Notes: generated by a model not told the origin, from the sequence alone. Positions 11,414 through 21,907 are shown, counted from the stretch's first letter. The stretch is DNA of 64,000 bases from Platanthera guangdongensis (GCA_039583875.1 CM077151.1:118397519-118461518), one strand, 5' to 3'. A program made the numbers and translations.

Positions 11414-12111
11414 ATGGCGTCGCCAAACCAACAAAATGATGATGCAAGGAAAAATAAAGACATGGAAAAAGTCAATGTGAGGGTTTCTTTCTTTAAATCT
11501 GTTTAATTTTATGTATTCTTGTATAAGTTTTTAGCCTAATTCATACGAAAATATAAAATTGAACGTTATAAGAAATGCATTGATGAAATAGTGTTAAGGG
11601 TATCTATAGAATGATATAAGTCCAGTTGGGTCTTTAATTGACCTTAGGCGAGTTATGCGCACTGGACAACACATGTGAGTCAACTTAGTTGGGCTTCATT
11701 AACCTTAAGCGAGTTGTACACACTAAATTTGACCAATAACGTGGACTGAAATACAGTAACCCTTAACTATACTAATGAAAGGAAACTATATACACACATT
11801 AGTAAGAAATCAAAACAGCTAATAACTTCTTTATTTCTTTTCTATATATGTACTTGTGCGCCTTGAAATGTTTAGAAATTGTTATATCGCCTTTATACAT
11901 ATCTGATAAAGAATTAAATTCCTCGCTTAGTCTTTAATTTAAAGACTAACCCTTTCATTATAAAAATTTTTAGGTACTAAACGAAAATCAGGGTATGCTG
12001 GAACTTTATCGAGCATGGTATAAACGACTCGTAGGCATTTTTGAAGTGGCCAACACTAGCGAGTGTTGTTACAGTGCTAAACCATGCCGGCTTGCCAAGA
12101 AAGACTTTTAA
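11414..12111 (+). CDS. candidate two-exon gene, 66-aa protein, unknown family
   Basis: Not recognised as any family. Exon 1 runs from ATG 11414 to 11476 (21 codons, starting MASPNQQNDDARK). The intron 11477-11973 begins GTGAGG, ends TTTTTAG and has ACTAAC at 11945-11950, a good plant branch site 23 bases before the acceptor. Exon 2 runs 11974-12111 and ends in TAA. The junction is phase 0 and the joined frame is open. Exon 2 encodes a basic segment with LYRAWYKRLVGIFEVAN and a Cys-rich end (ECCYSAKPC..). An upstream leader exon with a donor near 10437 and an acceptor near 11400 is possible. It has no signal peptide and no membrane helix. It lies inside a segment inserted in a dead retrotransposon, so it may be a captured gene fragment or 3' end. 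The splice logic is direct observation; expression is unproven. Confidence 0.4.
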
Positions 12112-12227
12112 TTATTAGTTGTAAATTATGAAATTATCGTAGACTTTTGTTGTGGACATGTATGATATATAAATCATGGAATAAGGATTTCTTTCTGCAC
12201 TGTTATTTCAAAACTATTGTGGCATAC

Positions 12228-12248
12228 ATATATATATATATATATATC
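12228..12248. repeat. (AT)n microsatellite
   Basis: About ten AT dinucleotides near the right end of the insertion, downstream of the gene candidate. Confidence 0.9.
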
Positions 12249-12315
12249 ATTTGGCTGTTCATGGAAGAAACTTTAATTATATACTATTCCTTTGTGACGG
12301 ACAAGGGCAGTTACA

Positions 12316-15300
12316 CACCAAGCACTAAACAACATTCCAACATAGTTTGGCTTCCTGAAGTCCACCTACAATTCACTGGATGAGGCATGGAAAATAAATG
12401 ATCTGATTACCTGATGTGTTGCTAAGGAGGAGAGGATTAAGAATAAAAAGAAGAACACTACATTGCTTGTAGTCAAACCCTCTTTTAAGAAGAAGAATAA
12501 CTCCAAAGCTCCTTATAAGGCTTAGGATGGACAGACTTCAGGGACAAAGCATGCTGGTGTAAAGATGTCTCTTAGCTACTTCTTTTGCAAGAATAAAGGG
12601 CATGCAAACAGCGAGCGCCTCAAATTTAAATCTTGGATGGAGAAGCATAGCTTATCACATAAAGTTAATCTGCTTGCTTTTGTCCTTTATGAATCCAATT
12701 TAATTGAAGCCCCATCAGGTTATTGATGGTTCAATAGTATAACAATTAATCATGTTGCTTACACGCTACAAGGGTTCATCAAAAGGAGGAGGTCAAGCAA
12801 GGGTGAGTGCATGCTCATAGTGGGGAATATTGCTGATGTAGAGGGAGTTCATCGGGGACATTTGTTTACCTCTCGCTTCTAGTCATGAACTTTTATTGAT
12901 AGACACATTTTATATTGATTCATTTTGGGTGAACTTGATTTTAGTTTCAGCATTAGATAAACTTTTTTATGGTTTTAATATATCTTATAGTTTAATTAAG
13001 TTATTTCATGAATCATAGTTTATTGTCCTATGTTCTTTATCTAATAGTTTATATAGAATATGTCTTGCACCTATTAATTATTATGCCACCTCAAATAATG
13101 TAGAAATATTGCTACTAAAAGACCCCTTATTAAGGAACAATCCTACATGCTATATCATAAAAGATTAAATCATATCTCTTAGAAAAAATTTGAAAGATTA
13201 ATTAAGCAAAATATTATTCCTACTTTTTACCTCAGCAACTTAGAGACATGTGTGGACTGTTGTAGAGGTAAAAGGACCAAGATTAAGATGAAAGGCTCAA
13301 CTTATAGTTCAAGTTTATTAGATGTTATTCATACAGAGATCAGCGGCCCTTATTCCATGGCTCTCTATAGGAACACCTAATTTATTACATTCATTGATGA
13401 CTACTCTTGTTTTTCTTATTTGTACTTAATTAAAGAAAATTCTGAATCACTTGATAAGTTCAAGATTTACAAGACTTACAGTTGAGAAGCAAATAGGGAA
13501 AGTCATCAAAATTGTTAGGCCTGACAGAGGTGGTGAGTATTTTGGTAGACATGATCCCTCTGGGAAACATGAAGGTTTGTTTGCCAGATACTTGGAGAGC
13601 TGCGACATTGTTTCCCAATACTCGTTTTCAGGTAATCCTGAGCAAAACGGTTTAGTTGAAAGGCATAATCGCACCCTTAAGGAAATGATGAGGAGCGTGA
13701 TGAGTAGGAAAAATCTTCCTGAATTTTTGATGGGTGAGGCGCTTAAAACTGCAATATACATCCTTAATAGAGTCCCATTTAAGTCGGCACCTAAAACCCC
13801 CTTTAAATTATACTAGTAGATGACCCATCCTTAATCATTTGCGTGTCTGTGGCTGTCATGCAGAAGTCCATTTATACAACCCATCATAGTGTAAGATTTC
13901 CCCTAGATCTTGTCATTGCTACTTCATAAGATACACGATCGATCCAAGTGATTTATGTTCTATTCCCCTTCGTAGATCCCAGAATTATGGAGTCTCAAAT
14001 AACTATGTTTTTAGAATTGGATGTCGCCGACGAACCAAGTTGCTCTCGCACTATAAGTGAAGTAGAGAAAGTTGTGCATATTAATTTATCTATATCCTTT
14101 GTAGGAAATCACGTGGTGCCTGAACCCATGATAGAATATATGGAGGATGTGGATCTGGTCTTACCACCGGTCCTAGTTGAGATTCCTCTGCATGTTCAGG
14201 AGGTTCATCTACTTATTAGGAGATTCGTTAGGAAAAAAAGGCCTACGATTTCCATAGATTATGAATTTTATCTTGGCGAAAGTGATTACAATATTGGTCA
14301 AGTAGTTGACCCAGAGACATTAGATGAACCTGTGTCTGGATGAAGTCTATAAAGCTGAATAAGGTTTGAGAGTTGGTTGAGTATCCCAAAGGATGTAAGC
14401 CCATTACTTCTAAATGGGTGTTTAAGACCAAGAAAGACTCTAAAGGAAAGGTCAAGCAGTTTAAGGCCAGACTAGTAGCCAAGTGATTTACGGAGAGAAA
14501 AGGAATTAATTATCACGAGACCTTTTCTCCTGTTTCCTCTAAAGACACTTATAGAGTGATAATGATATTGGTAGCTCATTATGATTTGGAGATACACCTG
14601 ATGGATTTGATGACTGCATTCCTGAATGATGATCTTTCTGAAGAAGTTTATATGGTGTAGCCACTGGTCATTTCGAATAACTTGTGTGTAAACTTAACAA
14701 ATCCATATACTATTTGAAGCAAGCTTCTAGACAATGGTATCTGAAATTTGATGAGGTAGTCACTTCTTTTAGTTTTATAAAAAAATAAGGTAGACCATTA
14801 CATATATCTCAAGATCAGTAGGAACATATACATCTTCTTAATTTTTTATGTAGATGATATTTTGCTTGCGAGTAGTGAATTGACATTATTGCATGAATTT
14901 AAGCAATTTCTGGCAAAATATTTTGATATGAAAGATCATGGAGAGGCATCCTTCATTTTAGGAATTGAGATCATTAGGGATTGATCTCACTATACATTAG
15001 CACTCTCTCAGGAATCCTACATCAAGTGTGTACTTGAGAGGTTTTACATGCTTGATTGTAAGAATGATGATGTACCTGTGCTTAAGGGTGATAAGCTTAG
15101 CTTAGCACAATGCCCTAGGAATGATATAGAGAGAGTGTGCATAAAGGATATACATTATGCTAGTGCGGGAAGCAGCTTAATGTATGCCTAATCTATACCA
15201 GACCGTACATTGCCTTTATAGTATGACTTTTATGCAGATATCAGTCGAACCCAGGACCCAATCATTAGGTGGCTGCCAAGAAAGTCTTAAGGTATTTGAA

Positions 15301-15840
15301 GGGAACTAAGGATGTTAAGTTGGTCTACCATAGAGTTCAAAATCTTGAGTTAGTGGGGTATATAGATTCTGATTTTGTCGGGTGTTATGATGATAAAAAG
15401 TTTACTTCAGAATATATTTATAAGTTTGCTAGTGGGGCCATTTCGTGGAAGAGTTCGAAACAGACACTTATCACTTCATCTATAATTCATGCCATGTTTG
15501 TTGCTTTTTTTGAGCTTCTACTCATGCAGTCTTTCTTAAGAACTTCATTTCAAAGTTGAAGGTCGTCGATTCTATAGTTGCACCCATCCAGTTGTGCTGT
15601 GATAACAATTATGCAGTTATGTTCTCAATGAATAATAAAAGTATCATGGGGTATAAGAATATGAAAATTAAGTTTTTAACTGTTAAGGAATTGGTCAAGA
15701 AGGGTGACATTTCAGTGGAGAATTTAGGCACAGATGACATATTAGTTGATCCTCTTAGTAAAGGTCTTTGCCCTAATGTGTTTCAAAATCATGTTATTAA
15801 TATGGGGCTTAAAGAGTCAATTGATGCACTAGATAGTGAA
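12316..15840 (+). pseudogene. copia element C-1 gag C-terminus and pol, heavily decayed
   Basis: Continuation of C-1. Order: gag end, a degraded zinc knuckle (FFCKNKGHANSE near 12580), a protease remnant near 12720 aligned to WLDSG in C-2, GAG-pre-integrase (HKRLNHIS block near 13155), integrase (TFIDDYS near 13390; [11 protein letters not shown] near 13530; [17 protein letters not shown] near 13640), RT (SKWVFKTKK near 14410, YVDDILLASSE near 14850) and RNase H (DSDFVGCYDDKKFTSEY near 15370; GTDDILVDPLSKGL near 15730). Many stops and shifts are present. The best open stretches are 13451-13816, 13948-14343, 15269-15559 and 15556-15906. The sequence resembles C-2 throughout. Its gag type differs from the SIRE-like elements here, with no long C-terminal extension and no ORF3. 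Confidence 0.85.
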
Positions 15841-16440
15841 AGGCTACATGAAGCTCCAATTCTTTTATCTGTCATTCATATTGCACTTTGTTTAATTCAT
15901 TTATAATTAAAGAATATTCATTCAGCAATTGCATTAAGTTTTTATATTCGTTGAATTTATGTGACACTTGACACTTTATTTAAAGTATCATGACTCGTGT
16001 TAGTCAGAGCATAAGGCGTAGGGCACTTCATTTGAATTATGACCTGTAGTATGTCTTTTGACACATGAATTTTGAAACTTAAGTTTAGAAAAACTTGTTC
16101 TTTTGAACACTTAAAAACCTCTCGCAACATGGTTTAGTGTATTCATTTGAGACGTTTGTTTGACACCAAATTAGAATAACTTTCATGTGCACATTTTCAG
16201 TATGTTGTTATATATGTTATATAACCATGATTTGTCCATGTCGATTGAATCTCTAAGATGCTGTGACCATGGATGGTCTCGTATCGCTTAATGATGCGGT
16301 TTCCACCATGATTTAGAGTGAAGGATTTGTTTGGATCAGATTGACGTGGGAGTAGACTCAATTTCGCGTTCGATAATTGGTACCCTTAAGTTTAGGGAAG
16401 ATTTTATTGAAATGTTATAAATTATGATGAATACAAGTCA
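15841..16440 (+). other. 3' untranslated region of C-1
   Basis: AT-rich DNA between the end of RNase H and the 3' LTR. I see no ORF3, palindrome array or second promoter, unlike the SIRE-like elements. Confidence 0.6.
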
Positions 16441-16451
16441 AAGATGGAGAA
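16441..16451 (+). promoter_or_regulatory. polypurine tract of C-1
   Basis: AAGATGGAGAA immediately before TGTTGGAAATTT, a purine run in the expected place. Confidence 0.6.
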
Positions 16452-17669
16452 TGTTGGAAATTTCCCGTAAGGTGGACTCAATTCATCGAGACGTCCTGGT
16501 GAAGTCATACACGGACATTTGACTATATTCAGACTCCTACAAGCATACATTAATTAAGTCACACGAACGGTTGAAGCCTGTGATAGGTTGGCCAAATCGT
16601 CTCGTAACTTGATGTCGCGAACTCGGTGTCACGCTTAGCATGCATCTTGGCATGAATTGAAACATAATTAATTCGTGTAGGTTTAAAATTTTATTTTTAT
16701 AAGGAGATAAATTGAATTTATTGATTCATTTTGTAACTCCTTTTTTGTCTCTCCCTATTAAAGCCTGAATTTTATCATGCCTTTAATCAACTTCATTTCC
16801 ATCATGAACAAAGGTGGCTCCTTGCATTCTTTCCCTTTCTCTTCCCGTTTTGCGAACCCATTGTCCTAAGACATTCTCCATTCAAATTTTGGAGGAACTT
16901 CATCCTAGACGATAGGGTCTTTGGATCTTCTCCTCTTGAAGATCATATAAGGTGCAAATCGACATTCAACTTCGCTACTCTGACTACTGAATATATACAT
17001 GATTTCGAGTCATAGGAGAAGATCCGACTGAAACCCATTCCCTGTACAGTTCTTCTATTTAGATTTAGACTGCCACCACCGTTCAGGTCTCCCATTTAGA
17101 TTTGGAACGCCACCACCATTCAGGTCTCTTCATCTGTCTTGGCGTAGAGATCTCACTCTCCATGCTTGATTGGGATTCCCTTTTCTTTTCCTAGAGAGGA
17201 GCAGTCCAGAGTTATCACCATCGATCTAGGTCTTGGAGTAGAAGGAGATTGGCTGCTTTTGTTTCATGTGCATACCAATTTTCAGGTATATTATTAGTCT
17301 TCTAATCAGCAGAATCTATTTATGTCAAATCCTTCATTTGCTAGAGTTGTTCGATTCCCAGATTTGATATTTTTAGAGGAGACTCGTAGGTTTTGTTATT
17401 CAATATTAGGATCTATGAGAACAGGAAGTGAACATGTAGGGTTATGTTCTCACCTAATAATCAAGTGAATATTGCAATTTAGATATCATATGCATGTATG
17501 TGTTTGTGTGAACCTTTTCCATTATAGAGTTCAAAGCTTGAATACTATTGCATGTTGAAAAGGTCTCTGGATGCGGCTAAATTTATAAGGAACAACACGT
17601 CACAATTATTGCACATTTCCGCGATCAAGAAGAATGAGCAAGAATCTAAGAATGGTTTAAATAGATTTC
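16452..17669 (+). repeat. 3' LTR of C-1 (right end uncertain)
   Basis: Begins TGTTGGAAAT at the purine tract. It holds a weak TATA-like CCTATTAAAG near 16760 and a U5-like region. The end may be near 17627 (CCGCGATCA) or further right; the area is cut by the insertion of Element 1 at 17670-17674. No palindrome array is visible in this LTR, which sets family C apart from its neighbours. Confidence 0.55.
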
Positions 17670-17674
17670 CACAC
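17670..17674. repeat. target site duplication of Element 1, left
   Basis: CACAC, identical to 30750-30754 at the other end. Confidence 0.92.
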
Positions 17675-17818
17675 TGTTGGGTACATTGGTTTAAATGTAC
17701 CTGATTTGAAGAAGACTCACCCAACTCAATGATATACATCAAAATGTATTTGATGTGTTTTGAGTTTACTTGTGCAGGCTAAGTATTTACAGGAAAGAAT
17801 AAAAGTTTCTAAGTCCAT

Positions 17819-18743
17819 GTGTCGACACCCAGAGGGAAAGTGTCGACACTTAAGAAGACTTGTGTCGACACCCAGACAAGCAGTGTCGACACTTGGAGTC
17901 ATTGTGTCGACACCAGACAGAAAGTGTCGACACAAGGAGCTGTGTCGACACTCAGTGAAGAAAAGAAAGTGAAGCTGTGTCGACACTTAGCAGTTGTGTC
18001 GACACCCAGAAAAACTATGTCTCCATCAGAAAAGTGTCGACACTTGGAGGCTGTGTCGACACTCAGTAAAAGTCTGCAGAGACTAAGTACAAGTGTCGAC
18101 ACCTAGAACAATGTGTCGACACTCAACAGAAGAGTCAACACTTGAAGTAAGTGTCGACACCCAAAACAATTTGTCGACACTTAGCAGAAGAGTCAACACT
18201 GGAAGTAAGTGTCGATACCCAGAACAATGTGTCGACACTTAGCTGAAGACTCAACACTTGAAAAAAGTGTCGACACATGGAGCTGTGTCGACACTTAGCA
18301 AAGATCAGCAAAGTTCAACAAAATATTCTAAGTACAAGTGTCGACACTAAGGGAATGTGTCGACACTCAGCCAGAGTCTCGACAGAAGAAGAAAGTGTCG
18401 ACACCCAGAGCAATGTGTCGACACTCAACAAGTATCAACAATGAAGACATGTGTCGACACCAAGAAGCAGTGTCGACACTTAACAGATTCAACATATGAA
18501 GATGTGTCGACACAAAGGTGTTGTGTCGACACTTAGAAGAATTCAGCAAGATACTGAAGTACAAGTACTTGTGTCGACACACATTATCAGTGTCGACACA
18601 TGAAGAAGAAGTAGTGTCGAGATAAAGAATCAACAACACAAGGAGTTGTGTCGACACCTTGTAGACTAGTGTCGACACTTAGACAACATGTGTCGACACT
18701 TGGTCTATAAGTGTCGACACTTAAAGACAGAAAGTCTCGACAC
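17819..18743 (+). repeat. GTGTCGACAC palindrome array, Element 1 5' LTR
   Basis: About thirty exact copies of the 10-bp perfect palindrome plus several one-base variants (GTCTCGACAC, GTGTCGATAC, TTGTCGACAC). In the first 120 bp the gaps between copies are 11, 12, 11, 11, 10 and 8 bases, so centres lie about 21 bp apart. It ends about 130 bp before the TATA box. Confidence 0.95.
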
Positions 18744-18875
18744 TTAAAGACAGTTACAGAATTTCAAGAACTGACTGGATGACTTGATAGCTGCCTTTCC
18801 AGCCGGTCTACAGCACCTGTCAGAGTTGTCAGAATTCAGTTATGGACCGGACCAGCCGGTTACCATGAAGAAGGC

Positions 18876-18885
18876 CTATAAATAG
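18876..18885 (+). promoter_or_regulatory. TATA box of Element 1 5' LTR
   Basis: CTATAAATAG within GGCCTATAAATAGGCC, a strong plant TATA match following the array. The same site is at 29914-29923 in the 3' LTR. Confidence 0.8.
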
Positions 18886-19341
18886 GCCTATACTGTCTAC
18901 AGAAGAGATTGATCAACAAGTTGTTGAAGTTGTTGAAGAGATTGAACAGAAGTCCAAGTTCAGATCAAAATAAGATCTAGCTATCAAGTGAAGATCTAAG
19001 AAGTTGGAGAGAGAGCTCCATCCAAGAAATCAGCTGTTGGAACCCAGCTGAGAAGAAGGATTCAGATTGGTCTGAATCTTAAGTAGCAGAGATCAAGGAT
19101 CAACTGCAGAAGGAGTCAATCTTATTGAGTTCTACTTTCAAGAAGCTTTGAAGAAAGCTAAGTCAGATTGAGTCCAGCTGAGTTCTTCCAAGAACTCATC
19201 AAGAATCTCACAACTTATCTCTCTTTCATCTAAGTTGTTGAGTTTATATATTTTGTATTCATTATAACTTGTAGGATCCTTAGGGATCTGAGATTGTAAG
19301 TCTGCAATTATAAAGGCTGAGGGTAGGAGAGTTAAATCTCT

Positions 19342-19439
19342 GAGTGTAGGCCTTGGTGGCTGAGTGTAGGCCTTGGTGGCTGAGTATAGGCCTTGGTGGC
19401 TGAGTGTAGGCCTTTGTGGCTGAGTGTAGGCTTTGTGGA
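19342..19439 (+). repeat. 20-bp minisatellite in 5' LTR
   Basis: Five head-to-tail units of GAGTGTAGGCCTTGGTGGCT with small changes, the last shortened. The 3' LTR has only three (30379-30437). It lies downstream of the TATA box, so probably in transcribed R/U5. Confidence 0.93.
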
Positions 19440-19757
19440 AAAGCTGCGTTGTAGGGCCTTGGGCCTGAGGTGTAGGAGCCTGAATTGGGTTCTGAGATAG
19501 TGGAGGAGTTTGGCCGAATCTAGTACACTGCTAGATAGGCGAAGGGGGAAAGTGGATGTACCCAAAGCTTGGGGAACCATTATAAAACTCTGTGTCTACT
19601 GTGTGATTGTTGTTGGCTGTGATTGTTGCATATGTGCTGTGATATAGTAGATAGAATTCTGTGATATTAACTGATTGCTGCCATAAAAAGTTAAAAAGAT
19701 TCAAGTCACCTATTCACCCCCCCCCCCTCTAGGTGTTTAGGTACAATATCTTTCAAG

Positions 19758-19770
19758 TGGTATCAGAGCC
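19758..19770 (+). promoter_or_regulatory. primer binding site of Element 1
   Basis: TGGTATCAGAGCC, two bases after the LTR end, complementary to the 3' end of initiator-Met tRNA. Confidence 0.95.
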
Positions 19771-19858
19771 AGGTTACTCAAAAAGGACTAACAGTCTGAG
19801 TAGATCCTGCTGGTAGATTCAGTCTAAGGAAATAACAGAATCAAGAAAATCAAGAACT

Positions 19859-21895
19859 ATGGGTTCCACTGAAAATCACAAGGAATTGGGATCCATGAAA
19901 CTACCTATATGTAGGAAGGAAATCTTTAACATATGGAAGGAAAGGGTAAGGCTGTTTATGGAGGCCTCAGACCCTAGAATTTATATTACAGTAAAGGAAG
20001 GGCCATATGTGCCCATGAAGGTTTCAGTCTTGGATGCCAATCAGAGAACACCAAAGGATTTCTCTGAAATGACAAAGGATGAGATTGTCCTAGCCACCAT
20101 GGACAAAAGGGATCAAAACATTATAGTGAGTGCCATAGATGATGCAACTTTTCAGAATCTAATACACTGTAAGACAGCCAAAGAGATGTGGGATACCCTT
20201 ATTGTGTATATGGAAGGTTCTGAAGAAGTTAGGCAAGACAGAAAATCCTTGCTAAATCAAGAGTATGAAAGTTTTAGACAAGGAAAGGGTGATAGCATAA
20301 CTGAGTGCTACAAGAAGTTCTACAAGATAGTGAATGAACTCATGTCCTATGGCAGAGAGTTCAGTAATTATGAACTCAATGACAAGTTTCTAAGGTCCCT
20401 AACAAAAGATTGGGACACCAAGATCTGTGCCATTAGAGAAATGGCTAAGTTGGCAGAAATTCCTCCACCTACACTGTTTGACAAACTGTTGTCTTATGAA
20501 ATGCAGTTGATAGTGAGGAAAGAAGAGGAGAAATCCACAAGAAATGAACACAAGGAAAGGACAGTGGCCTTTAAATCAGAAGCCCCCAGAAGGTACAGAG
20601 GTAAGTCACCAACTCCACCTCCAAAGGTTGCTGAAACTGAGTCAGATGAGTCAGCAAGTACAAAGTCTGAAAGCAGTGAAAGTGATGAGGACTTTGCTGC
20701 CTTCACTAGACATTTTCAGAAGTTCTTGAAGAAGAAACAGTGGAGGACAAGGCCTTCTACTTCACAGGGAAAAGAAGACTTTTATCAGAATAAAAAGGCT
20801 TCAAAGAAGGACAGGAAAAAGACTAAGTCTAGCAAGGCAACACTTTCAAAAATAGTGTGCTATTACTGCAATAGACAAGGCCATGTTGTTGCAGATTGTC
20901 CAGAAAAGAGAAAGGAGTCTAGTGACAAGAAGAAGACTCATTTCAAAGGCAAGAAAGAAAAGTCATTTGTTGCCAAAAAGGAGAAGACCCTGTCAGATAT
21001 CTCTTCATCAGAAACTGAGTCAGATGTTGAGGCATATATAGGGCTGTTTGCTGAAGAAGAAGAAGAAGAGTTCATGCAGATTATGGAGTCTATATATGAA
21101 CAAGAATACAGTCAATGCCAAGGGCTAATGGCATTGACAGAAAGTGACAAAATCCTGGAACAGCCAGGACCTAGTAAGGTACAACATTGTTCTTCCAGTT
21201 CAGTTTCTTATGCCAGTACAAAATCAGATTCATCATCATCAAATGATGAGAGTGCATCTGAGTCTGAAGAGGATATTAATCAGTTGATAGATGAATACAA
21301 AGTACTGTTGCAAGCTTACAAGAAGAGCAAGTCCATAGCCAAAAGTCAGGCAAAGGAAATTGCAAATCTCAAAGCTGCAGCAACAGATTCTGAGAAATTG
21401 TTTGATCAAAAGTTAAATGAGATAGCCAGACTGAAGCACATAAATGTGATTCAGATGGGGACTATCACATATAAGAATGATCAAATCAAATGTCTGGAGA
21501 TTAATCTTCAGAAGGAGAGAGATCTTGTTGCTAGGTTTTCTAAACCTAAGTCAGTTCTACCTTTAATTGATGAATTTGTTCATCACAAAGGAAAGGCTGG
21601 ACTGGGTTTTATTAAACCTGCAAGGACTGTCCAGTCCAAGTCCAAGGGCAAAGCCCCAACACTCAACAGGCCAGCTGTGGATAAAACAGCTAAGACTGTA
21701 CCTAAGCAAAGGTATAATAAGTTTGAGTGTTGGTGTTGTGGCAAGATAGGCCACTTTGCAATGGACTGTTGGCATAATGCTAGTGCCAAAGTGAGTAGCA
21801 ATCTGCCTGTTGGAAAACCAGCAGGTAGCCTTGTCAGGATGCAAACTAACAAGTACCAAGGACCCAAGAATTCTTTGGGTTCTAAGGTTCATTAA
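19859..21895 (+). CDS. gag: Element 1 gag polyprotein with two zinc knuckles
   Basis: Capsid and nucleocapsid protein of 678 residues that forms the cytoplasmic particle and binds element RNA. ATG 19859 is the first after the primer site. Residues about 1-220 form the copia capsid domain (DUF4219/UBN2-like, with FNIWKERVRLFMEA at the start and TAKEMWDTL near 115). A Ser/Lys-rich linker follows, then zinc knuckle 1 at about 334 (CYYCNRQGHVVADC), an acidic and coiled region (370-570) and zinc knuckle 2 at about 624 (CWCCGKIGHFAMDC). It is longer than typical copia gag and similar in size to SIRE-type gag. It ends at TAA 21893, in the same frame as pol. The region is intact; how pol is reached is discussed for 21887-21907. 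Confidence 0.93.
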   Translation: MGSTENHKELGSMKLPICRKEIFNIWKERVRLFMEASDPRIYITVKEGPYVPMKVSVLDANQRTPKDFSEMTKDEIVLATMDKRDQNIIVSAIDDATFQNLIHCKTAKEMWDTLIVYMEGSEEVRQDRKSLLNQEYESFRQGKGDSITECYKKFYKIVNELMSYGREFSNYELNDKFLRSLTKDWDTKICAIREMAKLAEIPPPTLFDKLLSYEMQLIVRKEEEKSTRNEHKERTVAFKSEAPRRYRGKSPTPPPKVAETESDESASTKSESSESDEDFAAFTRHFQKFLKKKQWRTRPSTSQGKEDFYQNKKASKKDRKKTKSSKATLSKIVCYYCNRQGHVVADCPEKRKESSDKKKTHFKGKKEKSFVAKKEKTLSDISSSETESDVEAYIGLFAEEEEEEFMQIMESIYEQEYSQCQGLMALTESDKILEQPGPSKVQHCSSSSVSYASTKSDSSSSNDESASESEEDINQLIDEYKVLLQAYKKSKSIAKSQAKEIANLKAAATDSEKLFDQKLNEIARLKHINVIQMGTITYKNDQIKCLEINLQKERDLVARFSKPKSVLPLIDEFVHHKGKAGLGFIKPARTVQSKSKGKAPTLNRPAVDKTAKTVPKQRYNKFECWCCGKIGHFAMDCWHNASAKVSSNLPVGKPAGSLVRMQTNKYQGPKNSLGSKVH

Positions 21896-21907
21896 TCTGT
21901 TTTGCAG
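21887..21907 (+). other. gag-pol junction segment with stop and GT..CAG borders
   Basis: Twenty-one bases between the codon AAG and the codon GTG, starting GTTC, containing the gag stop TAA and ending TTTTGCAG. Removing it would join gag to pol in phase 0. Elements 2 and 3 have an equivalent. It is far shorter than known plant introns, so splicing is only a hypothesis. Confidence 0.45.

Larger units (their letters stand above)
10181..12315. other. 2.1-kb insertion splitting C-1 gag
   Basis: Unlike the rest of the window this segment shows no retrotransposon protein. It is AT-rich, with a pyrimidine-rich leader-like stretch (10255-10440) containing a GAAACCCTAGA-type plant 5'UTR phrase, a possible donor CATGTAAGC at 10436-10445, and the two-exon gene candidate at 11414-12111. 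Comparison with the intact C-2 gag suggests that about ten bases (TAGTGCACCA in C-2) were duplicated, now diverged, at both borders. I see no clear terminal inverted repeats, so the mechanism (Mutator-like, Helitron or other capture) is open. Confidence 0.55.
17675..19755 (+). repeat. 5' LTR of Element 1
   Basis: TGTTGGGTAC..ATCTTTCA. It contains the GTGTCGACAC array (17819-18743), a TATA box (18876), a 20-bp minisatellite (19342-19439) and a run of eleven C near 19717. The 24-bp length excess over the 3' LTR is fully explained: two extra minisatellite units (+40), one fewer array unit (-20) and four more C (+4). Confidence 0.95.

Noticed and set aside
12228..12248. Transposon terminal structure or promoter at the AT repeat
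   Set aside because: It is a plain dinucleotide microsatellite.
17760..18106. Open frames rich in Cys-Arg-His or Val-Asp-Thr within the palindrome arrays, on both strands
   Set aside because: They are translations of GTGTCGACAC repeats, occur on both strands, lack independent start context and change with unit number; not genes.
17819..18743. CRISPR-like repeat-spacer pattern
   Set aside because: Repeats are only 10 bp, gaps are 8-13 bp and variable, the setting is a plant LTR, and no cas gene is present.
19711..19740. Long C run near the end of the Element 1 LTR as a regulatory G-quadruplex
   Set aside because: It is a single homopolymer run of eleven C, not four spaced runs, and its length varies between the LTRs; more likely slippage.
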